Shown: piece by piece, positions 58,688 through 64,000 of the stretch | How positions within the stretch are numbered: the first letter of the stretch is position 1 | Layout of the letters: every line of letters begins with the position of its first letter | NCBI GenBank assembly: GCA_034665305.1 | Contig: JAXDFZ010000010.1 | Location: 186,001-250,000 of the forward strand | Source: DASXRU01 sp034665305 | GTDB taxonomy: Bacteria > Acidobacteriota > Blastocatellia > Pyrinomonadales > Pyrinomonadaceae | DNA: 64,000 nt | Reading direction: 5' to 3' | Program-made: the position numbers and the translations under genes | Notes under the pieces: generated by a model | What the model saw: the letters and a program-made list of their open reading frames with translations, nothing else | The model's database searches: none | What the model was told of the DNA's origin: nothing

Positions 58688-60666
58688 CTTACTGGTTCGC
58701 GTAAGACTATTTCCGCAGCGGCGGCGGCCGTCCGTGCGGCGGCGGGATGCGCGGTTTTCAATGACGCTATTTGCATTAAGGCTTCGCCGGCGCGCGACAA
58801 CATGCGGACGAGGTCGCCTTCTTCCGCGCGCGTTCCCTGGACGAGGGCCGCCCACTCTTCGCCTCCCGCCCAATGAGCAGCTGCGGCGGCGGCAGAGAAA
58901 TTCAGCTCGCCCGCCGGTTCGATCCCCTCTTCCCATTCCGCCGTAGAAACTTTGTAAGCGATCTCTTCAAACTTCGAAAGCGTAGTCACGAGTTCGTCAT
59001 CCAGTTCCAACTCGCCATAGTCTCGATCTTCGTCGGCCGCCAGCGCCGCCATCACTGCCGCAGTCTGCGTTACGCCCAGGGAGTTGAATAAGCCGGCCGC
59101 GAGTGCTTCGCCAATCAATAGCGGCCGATCGACATGGAGGTCGGCCAGCCACCGCCCCCGCTCCGTAACTTTTTCTCCGGCAAACTCCACGTAGCCAAAG
59201 TGGTCCAGGACACGGGCGCGACGTTCAAAGGGATCCCAAACCTCCGCGCGCAGAGTCGCAATGCGACGTTCCGCGCGCTCAACAATCTCGGCCTCGTCGC
59301 GCAACGACCAAAGCACCTCCGCACACCGGCGACGTTCCCCGTCGGGCATTTCATTCGGCACGAGAGATTCGATCGTGCTGTCGACGATCGCCATGGTGGC
59401 TTCTTCGTCGGCGCGAGATTCACGCAGTCTTGGTTCCGGCAGCGCGAGTTTGCCGCCGCCGGCATGAATTTCCGCGAATGCCTCTTCGAGCTTATCGGGA
59501 TGCAGAGAAAAGACAGGCGCGAAAACTTTGCCGACTCGGGCCAATGCCAATGATGCCGGACGGCCATCTTCGCGCATTCCCACAATCCCACCTTCGCGCC
59601 GGCCGGTGATCAGGACCAGACGCTTGCCGCTGCGGCCGATGCCCACGACGCGGCCCGGTTGCACCACTTCTTCCAGCCACTGCTGAAACATTTCCGCGCG
59701 GGTTTGCGGCAGTGTTTCTCCGATACGCGATCTGGCGCTGGTTAATCGTTCGAGCGCCCGCACCGCCGAAAACGGTAAGTCGCATCCAGACGCCGACAGT
59801 CGTTGCCGGATCTGCTGTTCGCCTTCATCGCGCTCCGCGTGCAAACGCGTGATGTGTCGCATGGCATCGCGGTGCGCGAAACTGCGCTCAGCGATTTCGC
59901 GCACCTGACTGAAGTTGCCAAACGCGTCCAGCAGATTCAGAAGTGTTGTATAGGTCGCGCGAAACTGACTCTCAAGCGGATCCGGCGGGGCCTTTAAGAG
60001 CTCGGCGATCCGTTGTGGATCCTGATGCACGCCGGGCGCGGCGATTACGAAACCCACCCGGTCGCGTCCGCGCCGGCCGGCGCGTCCGGTCATTTGTTGG
60101 AGTTCGGAAGCAGTCAAAGGCCTCCAACCGCGACCAGTGCGTGCGTCGGCAACCGTTAAGACCACCGTGCGCGCGGGAAAGTCGACACCGGCGGCCACGG
60201 TGGCGGTCGCAAAGATGGCGTCCAGCAAACCGGCGCTCATCAGTTTTTCGATTACGAGTTTCCACGCGGGAATGTGGCCCGCATGATGTGAAGCAACCCC
60301 ACCGCGAATGATCGTGGTCCAGTGGCGGTGATCGCGCACTTCGGGATATTGTTCGACGAAGCTGCGCATGAAGTCACGCCGCGCTTCGCGACGTTCGTCG
60401 GTTTCCGGCCGGCGGGCGAGGGCGGCTTCGGACGCAGCCTGATCGCAACGCCGGCGCGTCGGCAGAAACACAATCGCCGGCAAAAGATTGTAGGAGCCAA
60501 GCGCTGCCAGCAACGTGGCCGGTGGCATCTCAGGCAAGTTTAGTTTCAAGCGTCGAACCTCTACCAAGGGGCAAGAGCGTCTGTCACAATTGTAGGGGCG
60601 GCACTCGGTGGCGCCCCCTTCTTCCAGCCGCGACCGACGCATTGCAACCGTCAAGGGGGCGGCCAC
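58684..60666 (-). CDS. Ski2-like helicase, C-terminal half (RecA2 onward)
   Basis: 660 codons from the GTG at 60666 to the TAG at 58684. Genuine helicase sequence starts after about 40 codons that belong to the palindrome pair. RecA2: SYNLLPAIVFLPTRRRCDQA, GGVASHHAGHIPAWKLVIEK, MSAGLLDAIFATATVAAGVD, and motif VI QQMTGRAGRRGRDRVG. Then winged-helix and long C-terminal helical domains as in Ski2/Mtr4/Lhr-like enzymes. It lacks Walker A and DExH, which are in the upstream frame 60679-61563 in the same reading frame. Whether it is translated alone, by re-initiation 12 nt after the upstream stop, or by readthrough cannot be read from sequence. Confidence 0.8.
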   Translation of the reverse strand: MAAPLTVAMRRSRLEEGGATECRPYNCDRRSCPLVEVRRLKLNLPEMPPATLLAALGSYNLLPAIVFLPTRRRCDQAASEAALARRPETDERREARRDFMRSFVEQYPEVRDHRHWTTIIRGGVASHHAGHIPAWKLVIEKLMSAGLLDAIFATATVAAGVDFPARTVVLTVADARTGRGWRPLTASELQQMTGRAGRRGRDRVGFVIAAPGVHQDPQRIAELLKAPPDPLESQFRATYTTLLNLLDAFGNFSQVREIAERSFAHRDAMRHITRLHAERDEGEQQIRQRLSASGCDLPFSAVRALERLTSARSRIGETLPQTRAEMFQQWLEEVVQPGRVVGIGRSGKRLVLITGRREGGIVGMREDGRPASLALARVGKVFAPVFSLHPDKLEEAFAEIHAGGGKLALPEPRLRESRADEEATMAIVDSTIESLVPNEMPDGERRRCAEVLWSLRDEAEIVERAERRIATLRAEVWDPFERRARVLDHFGYVEFAGEKVTERGRWLADLHVDRPLLIGEALAAGLFNSLGVTQTAAVMAALAADEDRDYGELELDDELVTTLSKFEEIAYKVSTAEWEEGIEPAGELNFSAAAAAAHWAGGEEWAALVQGTRAEEGDLVRMLSRAGEALMQIASLKTAHPAAARTAAAAAEIVLREPVR

Positions 60667-60682
60667 GGAGTGCCGCCCCTAC
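60592..60682. mobile_element. GTAG-foot palindrome pair inserted in the helicase gene (REPIN-like)
   Basis: 91 bp: GTAGGGGCGGCACTCGGTGG at the left (60592) and the reverse complement of GTAGGGGCGGCACTCCGTGG at the right end (60682). The hairpins GGGGCGGC/GCCGCCCC-like face each other around a 30-bp spacer, exactly the layout of REP pairs. It separates the two helicase frames, and its right-hand GTAG supplies the TAG stop at 60679-60681. No target duplication is obvious, and no RAYT-type transposase gene is in the window. Confidence 0.75.
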
Positions 60683-61563
60683 CGATTCCTCCGGGAGCGC
60701 CAGCGATCGCGTTCTTCGCGGCCGCGTTCGCCCAGGCTTACGACTTCCGGATTTAGTTTTCCTGCGTCATCAACCAGCGGCAACAAACGTTTATCGGGCA
60801 GCAACACAGCGGCGCGCAAAGGTACCGGCCGTGCGCCGGGCCGCATGACCACACCGCAACGCACACCCCGTACTTCTGAAATCCATCCCGCAAACTCGTC
60901 GGCATTTCCGATCGTTGCGGACAGCAGCAGCAAGCGAATCCGCGGCGGCGAAAGGATGATCGCTTCTTCCCAGACGTGACCGCGATCCTCGTCTCCCAGG
61001 TAGTGCGCTTCGTCCAGCACGACCAAATCGGCGCCCACGTTTTCACCGCCGCGCAACGCATCGAACAATAGATTGCGGTAGATTTCCGTGGTGCCGACGA
61101 TGAGCGGCGCCTGGGGATTGACTTTGCGATCGCCGGTCAGAATCCCGACCTGCTCGGCGCCGAATTCATCGCAGAACTCCTGATACTTTGAATTGGTTAA
61201 CGCCTTTAGCGGGCTCGTGTACCAGGCCCGCCGCCCGGATGCGAGCAGGCGGCGAATCTCTTCACGCGCAATCCACGTTTTGCCGCTGCCGGTGGGCGCA
61301 GTCACAAGCACGTCTTCAAACTCGAGTGCCGCGAGGGCTTCAAGTTGAAACGGATCGGGTTTGAACGGAGCGGGATGCGGGAGGCCAATCCCTTCGAGCA
61401 GGCGGCGCAACTCGCGTGGTTGCGGCGTCTGCGCAGCCGGCGTTTCCTCGGGACCGGAGCGCTGGCCCATGCCGGCAAATGTTTTCCCGCCCGCACCGGG
61501 GGCCGAACCAGCTCGCTTCCGCGGTGCATGTCGCTCCCGGCGTTCTTTTCCACCTCGTCGCAT
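60679..61563 (-). CDS. Ski2-like helicase, N-terminal half (RecA1)
   Basis: 294 residues. A basic N-terminal tail (MRRGGKERRERHAPRKRAGS), then RecA1: FKPDPFQLEALAALEFEDVL (Q-like motif), VTAPTGSGKTWIA (Walker A, residues about 88-100), YTSPLKALTNSKYQEFCDEF (Ia), VGTTEIYRNLL, VVLDEAHYLGDEDRG (DEAH), LLLLSATIGNADEFAGW (III). Ends SLGERGREERDRWRSRRNR at the TAG of the inserted palindrome. ATP binding is intact, but RecA2 is encoded by the following frame. Genuine separate half, reading-through enzyme or pseudogene are all possible. Confidence 0.85.
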   Translation of the reverse strand: MRRGGKERRERHAPRKRAGSAPGAGGKTFAGMGQRSGPEETPAAQTPQPRELRRLLEGIGLPHPAPFKPDPFQLEALAALEFEDVLVTAPTGSGKTWIAREEIRRLLASGRRAWYTSPLKALTNSKYQEFCDEFGAEQVGILTGDRKVNPQAPLIVGTTEIYRNLLFDALRGGENVGADLVVLDEAHYLGDEDRGHVWEEAIILSPPRIRLLLLSATIGNADEFAGWISEVRGVRCGVVMRPGARPVPLRAAVLLPDKRLLPLVDDAGKLNPEVVSLGERGREERDRWRSRRNR

Positions 61564-61797
61564 GAAACCATTCTAACTCACACGTCTTTAATGGTTGCCG
61601 GTTTCGCGCCGCCGGGCCGAATTGCGAACAGTTGTCACAGGGAAATCACTAAAAAGAGGCAACAACGTGAAGTTCCCGGTCGTAACTGTAACCATAAGTT
61701 AGCCCGCTTACGATTCAATCCGCGAAGTGCTAACGTAAGACATTCAGTTCACAACGAATGGGCGTCAGATTGCGTCTAACCTGGAGCAAGGGCGCGG

Positions 61798-62922
61798 ATG
61801 TTTGTAGATCAAAGTTCAGAAATGTCGTCACTTTTCGAAAGTTTTGAAGTAAACAGCAATCCGTTCTGGCCGAAGATCGGCCGGTTGGTGGCTGCGTCTC
61901 TGGGAGTACACACTGCGGTGCTGGCGGTCGTTTTTTACGTACCGGCGTTTCGCGACGCTTTGAACATCGCTTTCCTTTTTTCAGGAGCGGAGTTCGTCAG
62001 CCGCGATTACAACCGCACCGCGATCGGTGACGAAGTGCAAATCGTGGATCTGGCGTCAGGCAAGTTTCGTTATCCGGATGGCTATTTTGCGCCCGAGCCT
62101 TTTCCTCCGGTCGAGAGCGTCCCAACCGATCCGTTGGGCGCGACGATAGTTTCGCAGGCAGGAAATCAAAAACCATTTAACCTACCGACGCCGACACCGG
62201 AACCGACTCCGGCGCCAACCGCTTCCGCTTCGCCGGCGGTTGCTGTTAACTCGCCTACGCCTTCCGGCTCGCCCGGGGCAAGCGACAAGAAAGGCGAGGT
62301 CGCCGGTAATGACAAGGGAAAGACGCCTGCCGATGCGCAGAAGGAGTTGGACAAAGTCGCGGCCGCTAACAATGTCGATCTGCCGCAGGAAGGCGAGATC
62401 AATAAACAGGCGCTGAAGGATTTCGGCAACTATGCGAACGAGATGAAGAACCAGGGCAAGCTGGATCTGAATCAACCTTTTGAAATCGTGATCGAATCAA
62501 CGCTGGATGCGAACGGCAAGCTGAAGGATCCCAAGTTCACCAAGAAAGCCGGCGATCCAAATCTGATCGAGCTGTCCGGCCGGATGATCGCGGCGCTCAA
62601 TGACAGTGGCTTTCTAATTTATTTGAAGCGCATTAACCAGGACAATCCCGGTACCAGGGTCGTTTTCACGGTGAAGCTGGATCAAAGCGAAGTGGTCGCA
62701 ACGGTAGAATCAGACGCGTCTTCGGCCGACAGCGCGGGACGACTGGCGGGCATTTTCAGCGGCCTGCTCTCGTGGGGCGCGAAATCTCGCGAAGGTCATG
62801 ACGAGGAAGTGCTGCTCAAGAACACGACCGTTTCACCTGATGGCAAGCGGATTAAGTTCAACTTTACAATGCCGCGCCAGCCAGTGGTTGACCTGATCAA
62901 AAGACAACTGGCCGCATCGTGA
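61798..62922 (+). CDS. Single-pass membrane protein with Pro/Thr linker
   Basis: 374 residues. Short cytoplasmic part, one membrane helix (residues about 32-54, ASLGVHTAVLAVVFYVPAF), extracytoplasmic remainder with a Pro/Thr/Ser/Ala linker (residues about 120-165) and a C-terminal domain (LDLNQPFEIVIESTLDANGK, ALNDSGFLIYLKRINQDNPG, VVFTVKLDQSEVVATVESDA) ending RQPVVDLIKRQLAAS. The linker and topology resemble TonB-like energy transducers, and DLNQPF..IESTLDANGKLKD recalls the TonB-C beta strands, but no confident family call. It precedes secA on the same strand. Confidence 0.72.
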   Translation: MFVDQSSEMSSLFESFEVNSNPFWPKIGRLVAASLGVHTAVLAVVFYVPAFRDALNIAFLFSGAEFVSRDYNRTAIGDEVQIVDLASGKFRYPDGYFAPEPFPPVESVPTDPLGATIVSQAGNQKPFNLPTPTPEPTPAPTASASPAVAVNSPTPSGSPGASDKKGEVAGNDKGKTPADAQKELDKVAAANNVDLPQEGEINKQALKDFGNYANEMKNQGKLDLNQPFEIVIESTLDANGKLKDPKFTKKAGDPNLIELSGRMIAALNDSGFLIYLKRINQDNPGTRVVFTVKLDQSEVVATVESDASSADSAGRLAGIFSGLLSWGAKSREGHDEEVLLKNTTVSPDGKRIKFNFTMPRQPVVDLIKRQLAAS

Positions 62923-62968
62923 TGGTTGGCGAGTGGTCGCTTGCCTCCCTTCCCACCCTCAACTAGAA

Positions 62969-63011
62969 TCAAAAAACGCCCAAAGTATCGATTTTTTGAC
63001 GGGCCTTTTTC
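62969..63011 (+). terminator. Possible terminator between the membrane-protein gene and secA
   Basis: GCCC (62978-62981) and GGGC (63001-63004) bracket ATTTTTTGAC, then CTTTTT. An alternative TCAAAAAA/TTTTTTGA stem overlaps it. Weak structure, but the T-run and position suit a terminator. Confidence 0.4.
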
Positions 63012-63044
63012 TGTAGCGAGTTTAAGAACAGGATTAATTAACGT

Positions 63045-64000
<956 letters not shown>

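Overview
The window reads as a chromosomal segment of an Acidobacteriota bacterium, probably class Blastocatellia. This is inferred from gene content and intergenic style, not from a marker search. Pointers are a Ser/Thr kinase with PD40 propellers and relics of two more, an Acidobacteria-type VWFA protein, a Uma2 protein, a quinol-oxidising alternative complex III (ACIII) joined to a caa3 oxidase, and many imperfect-palindrome repeats between genes. No rRNA, tRNA, CRISPR array, prophage or transposase gene was found.

Layout. 1-2158 (-): start of a large cell-surface polysaccharide enzyme (GH18-like plus NodB deacetylase) running off the left edge. 2.2-14 kb: housekeeping and envelope genes: CAP protein, hutI, DUF1287, esterase, ybaB-recR convergent with pyrE, Nudix, GHMP kinase, DedA, UspA, then a ROK sugar kinase to 15.2 kb. 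15.6-29.8 kb (+): one respiratory cluster, actA-actB-actC-actD-actE-actF, a small membrane protein, SCO1/SenC, then ctaC-ctaD-ctaE-ctaF. Quinol would be oxidised by ACIII and electrons passed through the mono-haem cytochrome c domains of ActE and CtaC to an A2-type haem-copper oxidase; the SCO protein would load CuA. 29.8-40.8 kb: a 2Fe-2S protein, EamA exporter, Uma2, a GAF-GAF-sigma54 activator, lytic transglycosylase, FmdB, VWFA, ispH. 40.9-49.9 kb: kinase relic, PD40 kinase, Fpg/Nei glycosylase, DUF4126, serine hydrolase, a lipoprotein with duplicated NTF2-like domains, and an EF-P with an EfpL-type loop. 50.2-64 kb: S9 peptidase, a 598-residue coiled-coil protein, a chimeric pseudogene, TlpA-like thioredoxin, a Ski2-like helicase split in two by a palindromic element, a proline-rich membrane protein and the start of secA.

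The most distinctive feature is the intergenic DNA. Two families resemble REP sequences: a hairpin with a 5' GTAG or GGAG foot, occurring singly or as inverted pairs. The GTAG foot overlaps or supplies the TAG stop codon of four reading frames. One pair lies inside the helicase gene and makes its in-frame stop. Three further loci are nested arrays of several hairpins whose outer members pair with one another. Other spacers hold perfect inverted repeats of 19-34 bp. A dispersed CACTGCCCACTGC-type repeat encodes the hydrophobic signal-peptide core of two respiratory proteins (ActE and SCO1).
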